A stretch of 64,000 nucleotides of DNA, from positions 868,001-932,000 of the forward strand of contig CAWGEX010000003.1 in the NCBI GenBank assembly GCA_963821755.1, in the 5' to 3' direction. Of this stretch, positions 53,169 through 62,880 are shown one piece after another. The notes below the pieces were generated by a model. The model was not told the DNA's origin. It did no database searches and worked only from the letters and a program-made list of their open reading frames with translations. The first letter of the stretch is position 1, and each line of letters begins with the position of its first letter. This DNA is from Bog-473 sp963821755 (GTDB lineage Bacteria > Actinomycetota > Acidimicrobiia > Acidimicrobiales > RAAP-2). The position numbers were made by a program, and so were the translations under genes.

Positions 53169-54575
53169 CTAGAGGTGGCTGAACCCGCCCGCCTCCTCCG
53201 GCGTCATCGTGACGCTAATCGGGTGCCGATCGAAATGAGCCACTGACTCGGCAAAATCTTGGAGCAAAATGGTGATCAGATCCCGATCCACGCCTTGGCG
53301 GACCAGGACCCGCTGCACGGTGACATCAGAGACCGATCCGGTAAGCGGATACGCTGGTACTTGCCATCCACGAGTCCGTAGCCGGTCGGCGATGTCGAAG
53401 AGCGTGTACCCGGGATCCTCGCCATCCTTGATGCGCCACGTCACCGTGGGTATGCCGGCCATAGGATTGCTATCGCACAGCAATTCGAAGGGACCCAATT
53501 TGACGATCTCTTGGGCCAAATATTCTCCGTTGTCGTAACTGGCCAAGTGGATGCGCTGATAGCCGATTCGGCCCAGTCGAATGAACTGGTAATACTGCGC
53601 AATGATCTGCCCCGCCGGTCGGGAGAAGTTGATCTGGAAGTCGGGCATATCGCCGCCGAGGTACGTGACGTGAAAGATCAAGTCGTCGGGCAACTCGGCC
53701 TTATCCCGCCACACCACCCATCCGACACCCAGGGGGGCAAGCCCGAACTTGTGCCCCGACGTACTAATCGACTTGACCCGAGGAAGACGGAAGTCGAATT
53801 CCAGGTCGGGGGCGCAGAACGGGGCCAGGAAGGCGCCACTCGCCCCGTCAACGTGGATATCGACATCGAGACCTTTTTCTTCCTGCAGGCTGTCCAGGGC
53901 CTTGGCCAGCTCCCGGATTGGCTCGTAGGCTCCGGTATAGGTCACCCCGAATGTCGGCACGACCAGCATGGTGTTTTCATCAATACGTTCCAGCATCTGC
54001 TCTGCGTCCATGTGGTACTTGCCCGGCGACATCGGAATCTCGCGTATTTCAATGTCCCAGTAGCGGGCGAACTTGTGCCACACCACCTGGACCGGACCAC
54101 ACACCATGTTCGGCCGGTCAGCGGGCTTCCCGGCCGCCTCTTGTTTGGCCTTCCAGCGCCACTTGGCGGCCATTCCGGCCAGCATGCAGGCCTCCGACGA
54201 TCCGAGGGATGAGGCTCCCACGGTATTGGCCGCGTCGGGAGCGTTCCAGAGGTCGGCCAACATGTGGACACACCTCCGCTCGAGTTCAGCTGACTGCGGA
54301 TACTCGTCCTTGTCCATGAGGTTCTTGTTGATGGCCAGGTCCATCAGTTGGTGTATCTGAGGGTCCTCCCACGTCTGGCAGAAGGTGGCCAGGTTCTGAC
54401 GGGAATTCCCGTCCAGGAGCAACTCGTCCTTGATGACCTGAAAGGCGAATTCGGGTATTGTCTCGCTCGCCGGAAAGCGGTATTTCGGCAGCGCCGAGGC
54501 CATGTCAGCCGTGGCAAACAGCGCCTCGGCGGCCTCGTGAATTTCTTGTGCCTTCTTACGTTCATGTAACGGCAT
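53169..54575 (-). CDS. gadB: Glutamate decarboxylase (PLP-dependent)
   Basis: A protein of 468 residues of the GadA/B family, which converts glutamate to GABA and CO2 while consuming a proton. PLP lysine Lys276 (STSGHKFGLAPLG) and Asp243 (HVDGASGAFLAPF) are intact, as are SSEACMLAG and PTFGVTYTG. Length and C-terminus fit bacterial GADs, although the usual last His-Thr end is GFSHL here. First gene of a minus-strand run with the semialdehyde dehydrogenase and dehydratase. A glutamate/GABA transporter is not adjacent, so an acid-resistance role is open; 2-oxoglutarate from the next enzymes could feed glutamate. Confidence 0.93.
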   Translation of the reverse strand: MPLHERKKAQEIHEAAEALFATADMASALPKYRFPASETIPEFAFQVIKDELLLDGNSRQNLATFCQTWEDPQIHQLMDLAINKNLMDKDEYPQSAELERRCVHMLADLWNAPDAANTVGASSLGSSEACMLAGMAAKWRWKAKQEAAGKPADRPNMVCGPVQVVWHKFARYWDIEIREIPMSPGKYHMDAEQMLERIDENTMLVVPTFGVTYTGAYEPIRELAKALDSLQEEKGLDVDIHVDGASGAFLAPFCAPDLEFDFRLPRVKSISTSGHKFGLAPLGVGWVVWRDKAELPDDLIFHVTYLGGDMPDFQINFSRPAGQIIAQYYQFIRLGRIGYQRIHLASYDNGEYLAQEIVKLGPFELLCDSNPMAGIPTVTWRIKDGEDPGYTLFDIADRLRTRGWQVPAYPLTGSVSDVTVQRVLVRQGVDRDLITILLQDFAESVAHFDRHPISVTMTPEEAGGFSHL

Positions 54576-54611
54576 CGTTCACCTTTCCATTTCCAGTTCT
54601 GTGAATCTACG

Positions 54612-54650
54612 CCCCCGGCAGGCCGGGGTCGACCGACGACGGTCGACCCC
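54612..54650 (-). terminator. Double hairpin after the membrane-protein gene
   Basis: GGGGTCGACC-GACGAC-GGTCGACCCC (54625-54650) is a perfect 10-bp stem directly after the stop of the minus-strand membrane gene. A second GC hairpin (CCCCGG/CCGGGG) lies next to it. Confidence 0.7.
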
Positions 54651-55483
54651 TACTGCGGTGCCAGGGTGCGTTCTGGCAACAACAACAGTGCGCCTCCCAA
54701 AAAGCACAGAGCCCCGATGAAGGTCCCTAAGTTGGACAACTCCACGTCGAGCAGCGCGCCGGTCGCCGGAACGACGAAGGCCGCCACCGCCGAAACGCCG
54801 AACGCCACCGAACCGATCAGGTTGGCGAGCGGGATCCACCACGACAGGCTCCTGGGCTGCCACGAGCCCCATCCGTGTGACACTTCAAACCAGGCCAAGG
54901 CGCTCGCGACCAGGAAACACACCGATCCCACGGCATCTGGGCGCCACACCTGCTGGCGCGACGCCTGTGCGCTTAGATCGGTGGTCATGGCGTGGCCGGT
55001 ACTGACATTGAAATAGACAGTGCCCAGCAACTGGATGGCCGTGGCCCACCAGTCGATCTGATCGGGGCTGTAGGACAAGACGCGTCGCCAGCCGTGAGGT
55101 GGTCCATCGGGACCAGAATCAACCACCTCGCGGAACTGCAGGAATCCCGCACTCGTGAAAAAGAGGGAGCCGACGAAGAAGGTCACCGCATCGGCGTCGA
55201 TCCCTACCGCTGAGGCGTATCCGGGCACCGCCCCCAGGGCGAACAGTAGAGAGCCCACGGCGAACAAGACCCCGATCCACCAGCCTCGGTGGTGGGGGGC
55301 CCACCAGGTTGATTCACCGTTGGAGACGCCGGTCTGCTTTCGGTGGCGGCGCGACTCCCATCGTTCGAGCACCTCCCCCGGCCGCTCGGTCTCGACCAAG
55401 GTGACGAAGGGACCGAAGCCTCGGCGTCGGACCCTCACCTCGCCCGCCGGAACCATGCGCAGAGTATGGCCGCAACGGGTCAC
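54650..55483 (-). CDS. Conserved membrane protein with YrhK-like region
   Basis: A protein of 277 residues. A basic N-terminus (about 1-65) is followed by about six membrane helices with repeated aromatic-rich turns: HHRGWWIGVLFAVGSLLFALGAVP, DAVTFFVGSLFFTSAGFLQF, IDWWATAIQLLGTVYFNVSTG, VGSVCFLVASALAWFEV, and the C-terminal NLGTFIGALCFLGGALLLLPER. The last two-helix unit resembles the YrhK domain, and the whole looks like a family of actinobacterial membrane proteins without known role. A hairpin terminator follows. Confidence 0.75.
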   Translation of the reverse strand: MTRCGHTLRMVPAGEVRVRRRGFGPFVTLVETERPGEVLERWESRRHRKQTGVSNGESTWWAPHHRGWWIGVLFAVGSLLFALGAVPGYASAVGIDADAVTFFVGSLFFTSAGFLQFREVVDSGPDGPPHGWRRVLSYSPDQIDWWATAIQLLGTVYFNVSTGHAMTTDLSAQASRQQVWRPDAVGSVCFLVASALAWFEVSHGWGSWQPRSLSWWIPLANLIGSVAFGVSAVAAFVVPATGALLDVELSNLGTFIGALCFLGGALLLLPERTLAPQ

Positions 55484-55546
55484 GGCTTCGGGTGTGCCCC
55501 AATCCGCGCCGGGCGTCTGCGCCCACGCTGCTGCGATGGGGAGAAA

Positions 55547-56717
55547 CTATCCCTGGCCGGGAGCCGTCACTCCGACGATCCGTTCAAAGCCGGCCACGCG
55601 GTCAAAACGAACCACCGAACCCGTGTGGGGGGCGTCGATCATCAGCCCGTCACCGACGTACATCCCGACGTGGCTGACATCGTTGGTCCCGTCCCCGAAG
55701 AACACCAGGTCACCGGGCTCGACTGTTGAACCAGGTGGCACGGCGGGTCCGGCATCGTACTGACTCTGGGCGACCCGGGGCAGGTCGATGCCCACCTCGC
55801 GGTAGACGTATTGCACCATGCCGGAACAGTCGAAGCCGGTCTGTGTGGACTCGCCGCCCCACACATAAGGAAGACCGAGCAAGGCAATCGCATTGGCCAC
55901 CGCCGAGGATTCGGCCGCGGTTTCACCCGGCGCCACCCCACCGACGGTGCCGCCGCCGATCAGATTGCAGCCAATGCTGGTATCGCTTCCACCGCGGTTC
56001 GGCGTGCCCATCTGGGCGGGCAGAGGGCGAACCGGTGCCCGGGGAGGGAGGGGAACCGCTCGTTGGCGGTGCTGTGGTCGAGGTGGATGGAGCCGGCGCC
56101 GGAACGGTTGAAGGAGCGGGCGTCTCGCCAGACGGTGCTGCCCCACCTCCCCCGGACAACGGGGTTGTTGGCGGGACGGCGCCCGTCGGATCCGGAAGGG
56201 GCGGGATGGACGGAAGGCTCGGGATCGTTACCCCGAGGGCGCCGGTGACACCTTTGGTCGCACCGGTGATCGGCGGGAGAAGGGAGTTGAGTCCGGAAGC
56301 GTCCGCCGACTGGGTCGCCACGCCGGTCAAGACCACCGTCGCGTGGTGCCTGGCACCGTTCGACACGACGGTGTCGCCCGTCAAGGCCGCGTTCGGCGGC
56401 TCGTTGGCGCCGTTGCAAAGATCGACCGCTCCCACGACCGGGCCGGTTGGTGCCGGAACGACCGCAGACGGGATAGAGGGAGAGGTGCCCGATGACGCGT
56501 GGCGTTGCAACAGATCGGGCCAGTTTGAAGCTGTATAGGTCCTGGCGACGGCTCGTTTCTGCGGCGATGGGGCCACCGAGCCCGAGGATGCGGCGGCGAC
56601 CGTGGCCGAAAGGGCAACGATGGCGACGGCGCCGATGGTCGTCGGCCGGTGCCACCACCCGGGTGTCGTTGGCCTCTTTGCGACGATGAGCGAATGCAGT
56701 ACGTAGTCGAAATCCAC
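55547..56717 (-). CDS. NlpC/P60 peptidoglycan hydrolase, frame break in the linker near 56030
   Basis: GTG 56717, after GGGGAGA, starts a protein with an N-terminal membrane or signal helix (TTIGAVAIVALSATVAAASS, about 28-47), then a long Pro/Ser/Thr/Ala linker. The C-terminal NlpC/P60 domain lies in another frame: YVWGGESTQTGFDCSGMVQYVY holds the catalytic Cys, DVSHVGMYVG the His, and DAPHTGS the third residue. One base change near 56015-56045, inside the low-complexity linker, joins both parts to about 390 residues. It would cleave peptide stems outside the membrane. Two separate genes are possible but less likely, because neither part alone makes sense. Confidence 0.8.
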
Positions 56718-56991
56718 GTCTCCCCTTAGTGACCTTCCCCCTGGCGCGACCCCGCTGGCGCGCCGGCTCATGGCAAACCCTCACCCCTCGTTCCTTAGAG
56801 AAACGGACGACCCGAGGTGAACTTGCGGCCCCGGGTATGGCCTCCGTCGCAGTGACGGCTCGTTGGATGCCGAGCTCTCACGGGCGCGAAGCTGAGCACT
56901 TGCGTGACCGCCTTGTGGGAATTCGCGAAGAACGCTCCGTACCACCGACGGACATCCGTACCCATGCAACGGATGCATTGCCTTGACTGCC

Positions 56992-57918
56992 TTAACGATT
57001 GGCAACAACCCAGGCGGAGAGATCCCGCGCCATGGAGATCGGATCCTCGAGCGGGCCAAAGTGCCCAAGGTCAGGGCGCTCGATGAAAGTCGTGGCAGGC
57101 CGCGACTGGAGCACGGCCGGTACAAAGGCCCTCGGCCCGACGAGTTCGGAACGGCCTCCGACAACCGCCACCGGCATGGCCAGAGCCGGGAAAGCATTCC
57201 ACGCACCACTGTCACCCGCCCCACGAAACACGGTCGCCTCGGTGGCCGGAAGGCAGCGCAACCGGACCGTGCCGTCGGGTTGTGGGGCGAAGCCACCCAT
57301 GACATAGGACTGCAGTGCAGCAGGGTGGAGCTCGTCCAAAGGGGGCTTCGACGCGTAGTTGGCCGCCGCGGCGTCAGCGGAATCGAAGGTGGCTCGGCGG
57401 CGTTCGGCCGCGGCGGCCATGACATTTGGCTCTCCGGAGGCTGGGAGCACGCCCGGCGGCACGATGACCGGCTCATAGAGCCACAGCGAGCGCAGGCGAA
57501 CTGGACGGCGGATGGCCGCCAAAACAAGCGCGGCGCCTCCCATCGAATGGCCGACACCATGGATGACTCGGTGGGGGGCGATGAGTCCGCTGTCGAGTAC
57601 CGCCACGGTGTCGTCACCCATGTGCGACCAGGCCAGACCGGCGCCTTCGGGCGTCTCGCTGACTCCATGACCTCGATGGTCAATGGCAAAGCAACGGTAT
57701 CGATCGGTGAGCTGAGCCGCCATGGGATCCCACGTTCGACCGTGAAGACCGGTGGCGTGGGAAAACAAGAGGATGTCGGCGTTGGCATCCGCCGGACCAC
57801 CTAGATCATGAACGGCGACGCGCACCCCATCAGCGCAGGGGATCAGCGTTGGCGGTATCACTCCATTTTCGGTCGACTCGTCGAAGGCGGAATGACTGAC
57901 GCTCCGATTCAGGTCCAT
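56992..57918 (-). CDS. Alpha/beta hydrolase
   Basis: A protein of 308 residues with the classic fold. HATGLHGRTWDPMA carries the oxyanion region, DHRGHGVSETP follows, the nucleophile elbow is GVGHSMGGAALV (Ser125), and the C-terminal LGHFGPLEDP supplies the His. Esterase, lactonase or C-C hydrolase activity cannot be told apart. The N-terminal 18 residues are variable, so the start may be a few codons downstream. Stand-alone, between the NlpC and phosphofructokinase genes, all on the minus strand. Confidence 0.9.
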   Translation of the reverse strand: MDLNRSVSHSAFDESTENGVIPPTLIPCADGVRVAVHDLGGPADANADILLFSHATGLHGRTWDPMAAQLTDRYRCFAIDHRGHGVSETPEGAGLAWSHMGDDTVAVLDSGLIAPHRVIHGVGHSMGGAALVLAAIRRPVRLRSLWLYEPVIVPPGVLPASGEPNVMAAAAERRRATFDSADAAAANYASKPPLDELHPAALQSYVMGGFAPQPDGTVRLRCLPATEATVFRGAGDSGAWNAFPALAMPVAVVGGRSELVGPRAFVPAVLQSRPATTFIERPDLGHFGPLEDPISMARDLSAWVVANR

Positions 57919-57995
57919 CGGCGGCCGAATCGTTCTGAGGATCTCGCCCGTGACACGACACTAAGCATAGGTACACGCGGTCGTGACACATACCT

Positions 57996-59021
57996 TCAGC
58001 CGAAGAAGACCTCGGCCTCTTCATACAGTTCGGGAGGCACCAGCTTGAGCTCTGCGGTGGCCTCTACCAATGGCACGAGGTCGATCGAAGTCCCGTGCAA
58101 CGCAACCATCTGACCCATATGACCTCCGTGAAGCGCGTCGACCGCGTGCAGACCGAATCTGGTGGCAAGCACCCGGTCGAAGGCGGTCGGGCTGCCACCA
58201 CGCTGCACGTGACCAAGAACCGTGGCTCGGGCTTCTTGGCCTGTCCGCTGGGCGATCTCCCACTCCAACAAATTTCCAATGCCCGAGAGCCGAGCATGGC
58301 CGAAGGCATCAACCTCGGCCAGGCGGGGCGGCATTGTCCCTTCGGCCGGCAGGGCGCCTTCGGCAACCACCACGATTGGCGCATAGTGGGTAGCGAATCG
58401 GTGTTCGATGTACGCGCAGACCTTGTCGATATGGAACGGCCGCTCGGGGATCAGGATGACATTGGCGCCGCCGGCGACGCCGGAATGCCAGGCGATCCAA
58501 CCGGCATGACGCCCCATCACTTCTACGATGAGGACGCGGTGATGGCTCTCCGCAGTGGTGTGGAGCCGGTCGATAGCCTCGGTGGCGATAGTCACCGCAG
58601 TGTCGAAACCGAACGTGTAGTCGGTGGCCGCCAGGTCGTTGTCAATTGTCTTTGGAACGCCGACGATAGGTAGGCCGGTTTCGGCCAACCTGGTCGCCAC
58701 CCCCAGCGTGTCTTCGCCTCCAATGACCACGAGCGCTTCAATGCCCAGTTGATTCACCGTATCGAGGACCCGATGTTCGCCATCGTCGGAGCGATAGGGA
58801 TTGGTGCGGCTTGAGCCGAGGATCGTTCCTCCCCGCGGGAGAATGCCGCGGACGGCCGCCACATCCAGTGGCATCGTGTCCCCCTCGAGGGGACCGCGCC
58901 AACCGTCGCGGAATCCGACAAATTCGTCACCGTAAGCCTGGGCCCCCTTGCGGACCACGGCTCGAATGACCGCATTCAGCCCCGGGCAGTCGCCACCCCC
59001 GGTCAGTACTCCGATCCGCAC
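57996..59021 (-). CDS. pfp: 6-phosphofructokinase, likely pyrophosphate-dependent (group III)
   Basis: A glycolytic enzyme of 341 residues that phosphorylates fructose 6-phosphate. The start MRIGVLTGGGDCPGLNAVIR, PKTIDND (122-128, catalytic Asp127) and HVQRGGSPTAFDR are typical of actinobacterial group III enzymes. At the phosphoryl-donor site the sequence is GGEDT (101-105): Asp104 together with Lys124 is the combination of pyrophosphate-dependent enzymes, whereas ATP-dependent homologues have Gly104. PPi use would make the step reversible. ATG 59021 is well placed. Monocistronic by appearance. Confidence 0.9.
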   Translation of the reverse strand: MRIGVLTGGGDCPGLNAVIRAVVRKGAQAYGDEFVGFRDGWRGPLEGDTMPLDVAAVRGILPRGGTILGSSRTNPYRSDDGEHRVLDTVNQLGIEALVVIGGEDTLGVATRLAETGLPIVGVPKTIDNDLAATDYTFGFDTAVTIATEAIDRLHTTAESHHRVLIVEVMGRHAGWIAWHSGVAGGANVILIPERPFHIDKVCAYIEHRFATHYAPIVVVAEGALPAEGTMPPRLAEVDAFGHARLSGIGNLLEWEIAQRTGQEARATVLGHVQRGGSPTAFDRVLATRFGLHAVDALHGGHMGQMVALHGTSIDLVPLVEATAELKLVPPELYEEAEVFFG

Positions 59022-59666
59022 GACGATGAGCGTACCCAGACCACGCTGCCGTCGCAGTCGATGGCAGCGTGGGTGGAATGGGGTGGTCTTGGAGAGCGAT
59101 CGGAGCGGTCACCGGGCCGAGCCATCAGACAGACCTCACCTCCATCGACCAAGTCCCGACTGAGCTGCACAGAGACTGCCCATGGACTTGCTTTCGCGCA
59201 CCACCGGAAGACCGTTTGTTCGGCCCACCGCCTCAGCCCCAGGTGCTTGGCCGTTCTCGACGGTGGATCCCACGTCGTCGGTTGTCGCGCCGGAAGGCTG
59301 AAAGCTGCAGTCTGCCGATGGTCCGTCGGGCCGCCTCTTTCCGTTGAAGCAGGCCAAGTGACTCTGATCCAGAATCCGGCGACGACCCGTCACACCACGG
59401 CGGGCTCTTCCTGACTATCGTTTGTCGCGTCAAAGGTCGGTACCCGCTACCGGTTGGGCCAATGCAAAGGAGCACGATTTGGTACCGGGACATGCTGCCT
59501 GAATCGCCAATGGGCACGGGCGCAGACACGAGCACAGACACCGAGGCCCCGACGTCCCGGGGTCCGAGAGCGTAGCCGTCGGCGATCGCCAGGCACCCAC
59601 CTTCGTGCAAGGGAGGTCGCCCCCTCACTCGCGGAACGGAGCGGGGCGCGGTGGGTGCTGCGACCG
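59022..59666. other. Gap of about 645 bp without a supported gene
   Basis: Contains short open frames on both strands, none with a recognisable domain. The left end should carry the phosphofructokinase promoter, the right end the start region of the membrane glycosyltransferase-like gene, whose exact start is uncertain and may lie here. Confidence 0.5.
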
Positions 59667-60732
59667 ATGGTGATCTATCTGGCGTCACGAGTCGTCACGG
59701 TGGTCGCGCTGCGCCGTCGCGACAACCAGTTCGCACACAAGCATCCTGGGGGAGATCAATACCTGGGACAGCAGATGGTTCATTCGGGCAGCTCAGTTTG
59801 GCTGGCCCACCCACCTACCGCAGAGCCACGGACAGGTGGTTGGGAACACCATCGCCTTCTTTCCTCTCTTCCCCTTGACTATCCGATGGCTTTCCCACCT
59901 GACCGGTCTGTCGCTCCTCAGCGCAGGGATCGTCATCTCGGCCACGACCGGACTTTCCGCCATGGTCGGTATCTGGGCGCTTGTCCGTCACTATGCAGAT
60001 CAGAAATCTGCGGATCGCGCCACATTGTTGGTGGCCATGTTCCCCGGCACATTCGTGTTGAGCTTGGTCTACTCCGAGGGCATAGTGGTGACCTGCCTCG
60101 CCTTCGGCCTCCTGGCGCTGTTGCAACGACGATGGCTGCTGGCGGGGATACTGGGAATGTTGGCCACCGCGACCACGCCCATCGCCCTGGCCTTCGAGGT
60201 CAGCTGCGTGTGGTGTGCCTACTGTGAGCTCGTCAAGAACCGGAATTGGCGGGTCATTGCCGCGCCTATCTTGGCGCCGTTGGGTTTTGTCGCTTACCAG
60301 CTATGGCTGTGGGTGCACACGGACAACCTGTTGGCCTGGCGAGTCACGGAACGAGACGGTTGGAGCAGCTATCCCTCCATCGCCTATCCCGCTCACCTCG
60401 TCGCAACGTTCTTGCGCGATCCCGTTGCGACAAACCAGCAACAAGATCTGCTTGTTGTCGGCATCGTCGTCACCGTGATCGCTGCCGTCTTTGCCCTCCG
60501 ATCACGCATGCCGATGCCGATGCTCTTGTACGGACTGGCTGCAGCCTCTCTGGCCTTGGTGGCCGCACCTGTCGGACTGCGACCTCGATTTATTTTTCTC
60601 GCCTTTCCACTGATCATCGCTGTCGCGACGTCGTTACGCAGGTGGGCGTACGTTGCGGTGCTCTCGGGGTCCATTGTCCTGCTCGGTGTCCTGATGGGGT
60701 ACTCGGTTACTTCGCTTGCGATTTTCCCGTAG
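59667..60732 (+). pseudogene. Membrane mannosyltransferase-like protein, frame broken near 59709
   Basis: The frame from ATG 59667 gives MVIYLASRVVTVVA. One extra base near 59709 then shifts into ILGEINTWDSRWFIRAAQFGWPTHL and GNTIAFFPLFPLTIRWLSHLTG, and this frame continues to 60732 with about ten membrane helices (MFPGTFVLSLVYSEGIVV, LLALLQRRWLLAGILG). WDSxWF and the FFP..P block match polyprenyl-phosphate-mannose-dependent mannosyltransferase-like proteins (PIG-V-like), which work on the outer face of the membrane. Rebuilt length is about 354 residues. The start could lie further upstream. Confidence 0.72.
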
Positions 60733-60841
60733 CTGAACCCCAAGCAGGTCAACCGGCCATTCCCATGGCTGCCCTCCAGAACTGGACTTCCACTCCCCCA
60801 TTAAGCTACGGGTCATCGCATTCCATCGCTCCGGAGGGACA

Positions 60842-61954
60842 ATGCAGACTGAAGCGGCCATCTTGTGGGAACCACGGACGGACTGGATCGTCGAGCCCGT
60901 TGAGCTCGACCCACCCCAGGTGGGTGAAGTGCTCGTGAAGCTGGCTGCTTCGGGCATGTGTCATTCCGACGAACACATGGTGACGGGTGACCTACCGGGT
61001 GCGTTGCCCATCATCGGCGGCCACGAAGGTGCCGGGATCGTGGAGGAGGTCGGCCCGGGCGTGACGGAATTGGCCCCCGGCGATCACGTGGTATTCGGGT
61101 TCATTCCAGCCTGCGGGAAGTGTCCGCCCTGCTCAACGGGCCACTCCAACTTGTGCGATGTCGGGGGAACTCTCATGGCCGGTCGACAGATCGATGGCAC
61201 GGCCCGCCATCATGCCCGGGGGAAGGATCTGGCCATCATGGTCTGCCTCGGCACCTTCGGTAAGTACACGGTTGTCAATCAGGCCTCATGCGTGAAAATT
61301 CTCGATGACATCCCCCTCGACAAGGCGTGCCTGGTGGGTTGCGGGGTGACGACGGGTTGGGGTTCGTCGGTCTATGCGGCCGACATACGTCCCGGCGACA
61401 ATGTGGCCGTGATCGGAGTGGGTGGCATCGGCGCCAGTGCGCTGCAAGGCGCCCGCCTCGCCGGCGCTGAACAGATCTTCGCCATCGATCCCGTCGAATT
61501 GAAGCGCACGTTGGCGCCCAGATTCGGCGCCACCCACACGTCCGCATCCGTTGAGGAGGCGTTTGACCTGATACAGCAGGAGACGTGGGGTCGGATGTGC
61601 GACAAGGTGATCTGCGCCATGGGCGTCGGTTCCGGGTCGATGATGGGCTCGATCCTGAACTTGACCGCCAAGGGCGGACGGGTGGTCGTGACCAACATCC
61701 ACCCGATGGCCGAGGCCAGCGTCAGTATGAGCTTGCTCGACCTCACCATTATGGAAAAGCAAGTGGTCGGCAGCATCTTCGGCTCGGCCAATATGCGTTC
61801 CGATATTCCGAAACTGTTGAAGCTGTACCGGGACGGCCAGCTCGACCTCGATGGCATGATCACCGAGACCTACAAGTTGGGCGACATCAATCAGGGCTAC
61901 CAGGACATGCGCGACGGCAAGAACATCCGTGGCGTCCTCATCTACGATGACTAG
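60842..61954 (+). CDS. NDMA-dependent-type zinc alcohol dehydrogenase
   Basis: A medium-chain dehydrogenase of 370 residues. Catalytic zinc Cys40 (SGMCHSDEHMVTGD) and His61 (GGHEGAG), structural zinc cysteines 91, 94, 97 and 105, and nicotinamide loop GVGGIGASAL are present. The phrases CHSDEHMVTGD and GTFGKYTVVNQASCVKI are typical of the actinobacterial nicotinoprotein / N,N-dimethyl-4-nitrosoaniline-dependent branch, whose tightly bound NAD is recycled by mycofactocin. This implies, without proving, a mycofactocin gene set elsewhere in the genome. ATG 60842 follows GGAGGGACA. Alcohol substrate unknown. Confidence 0.9.
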   Translation: MQTEAAILWEPRTDWIVEPVELDPPQVGEVLVKLAASGMCHSDEHMVTGDLPGALPIIGGHEGAGIVEEVGPGVTELAPGDHVVFGFIPACGKCPPCSTGHSNLCDVGGTLMAGRQIDGTARHHARGKDLAIMVCLGTFGKYTVVNQASCVKILDDIPLDKACLVGCGVTTGWGSSVYAADIRPGDNVAVIGVGGIGASALQGARLAGAEQIFAIDPVELKRTLAPRFGATHTSASVEEAFDLIQQETWGRMCDKVICAMGVGSGSMMGSILNLTAKGGRVVVTNIHPMAEASVSMSLLDLTIMEKQVVGSIFGSANMRSDIPKLLKLYRDGQLDLDGMITETYKLGDINQGYQDMRDGKNIRGVLIYDD

Positions 61955-62139
61955 TTTCTCCTCAGCGCCGTCGCTTGCCGGAGTCGAGGCCGGCCACCGC
62001 GTCAGAGTCGCGTCGCCTGCCGTGTCGACACGTCTGGCCGCCTCGGGCTTCGAAATCCTGCTCTCCTGACCCGGGTGGGTGGGTGAGCGCGCTTCATAAC
62101 TGTGCCTCGCACGCGAGCGATGTTAGGAACTCTGCGAAG

Positions 62140-62880
62140 ATGTGGTCAGTGAGATGGGAGGCGCTCGAGCAGTGGGGTGACGAGGTCGCTCGCATCGAGC
62201 CGCTCGGTGACGGAGTCGCCAACGACGTGTGGAGCGTGCGCGTCAACCGGCACCTCGCGGTCGGTCGTTTCGGTACGAGGAGCGACGCTGATCTCGCGTG
62301 GGAGACCGAGCTCCTCCAATATCTCGACCGTGAAGGTCTGATCGTGCCGCGGCCGATCCCGACTGCGGACGGCAGGCTGTTCGCCGAAGGTCTGGTGGTG
62401 ATGACCTACGTGGAGGGCGGACCGCCCGAGACGCAGGCCGACTGGGGTCGCGTGGCCGACACGCTCCGCCAGCTGCACCGATTGACACAGGGCTGGCCGC
62501 AGCGCCCGGGCTGGCGATCGTCGACCGACCTCCTGCATGCCGAGACCGGGACGAAGATCGACCTCGGCGCGATGCCGACTGAGGGCGTTGCTCGATGCCG
62601 AGCAGCGTGGGCGCGGCTCACCGGACGTCAGACATGCGTCGTCCACGGCGACCCCAACCCTGGCAACGTCCGCATGACCGCGGATCGGGTCGCGCTGATC
62701 GACTGGGACGAGTCGCACGTCGACGTCCCCGACCTCGACCTGGTGCTGCCCCACAACGCCGCCGGTCTCGACGACGCCGCGCACGACATCGCCGCGCAAG
62801 CATCGGCCGCATGGGAAGCGGCCGTCTGCTGGGACGACGAGTACGCGGTCAAGCGGCTCGCCGAGGTTCGAGTGGTCTGA
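62140..62880 (+). CDS. Aminoglycoside-phosphotransferase (APH) family kinase-like protein
   Basis: 246 residues from ATG 62140. Kinase-like motifs are present: PLGDGVANDVWSVRV (nucleotide loop region), the catalytic loop VVHGDPNPGNVRM with Asp and Asn, and the Mg-binding LIDWDESHVD. This fold covers aminoglycoside, homoserine, choline and macrolide kinases, so drug resistance should not be assumed. Base composition looks slightly different from its neighbours, with short strong GTC/CTC-rich codons, but I cannot quantify this. It is isolated from neighbours. Confidence 0.85.
   Translation: MWSVRWEALEQWGDEVARIEPLGDGVANDVWSVRVNRHLAVGRFGTRSDADLAWETELLQYLDREGLIVPRPIPTADGRLFAEGLVVMTYVEGGPPETQADWGRVADTLRQLHRLTQGWPQRPGWRSSTDLLHAETGTKIDLGAMPTEGVARCRAAWARLTGRQTCVVHGDPNPGNVRMTADRVALIDWDESHVDVPDLDLVLPHNAAGLDDAAHDIAAQASAAWEAAVCWDDEYAVKRLAEVRVV

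Noticed and set aside
56718..56991. Possible c-di-AMP or c-di-GMP riboswitch before the NlpC gene
   Set aside because: Such switches often precede cell-wall hydrolase genes in actinobacteria, but I could not match the conserved core segments on the correct strand.
59061..59688. Overlapping frames on both strands in the gap after phosphofructokinase
   Set aside because: No recognisable sequence, and the two strands overlap each other.
62140..62880. Aminoglycoside resistance gene
   Set aside because: The fold is right, but the family is too broad and there is no resistance context or mobile element. Kept only as an APH-family protein.
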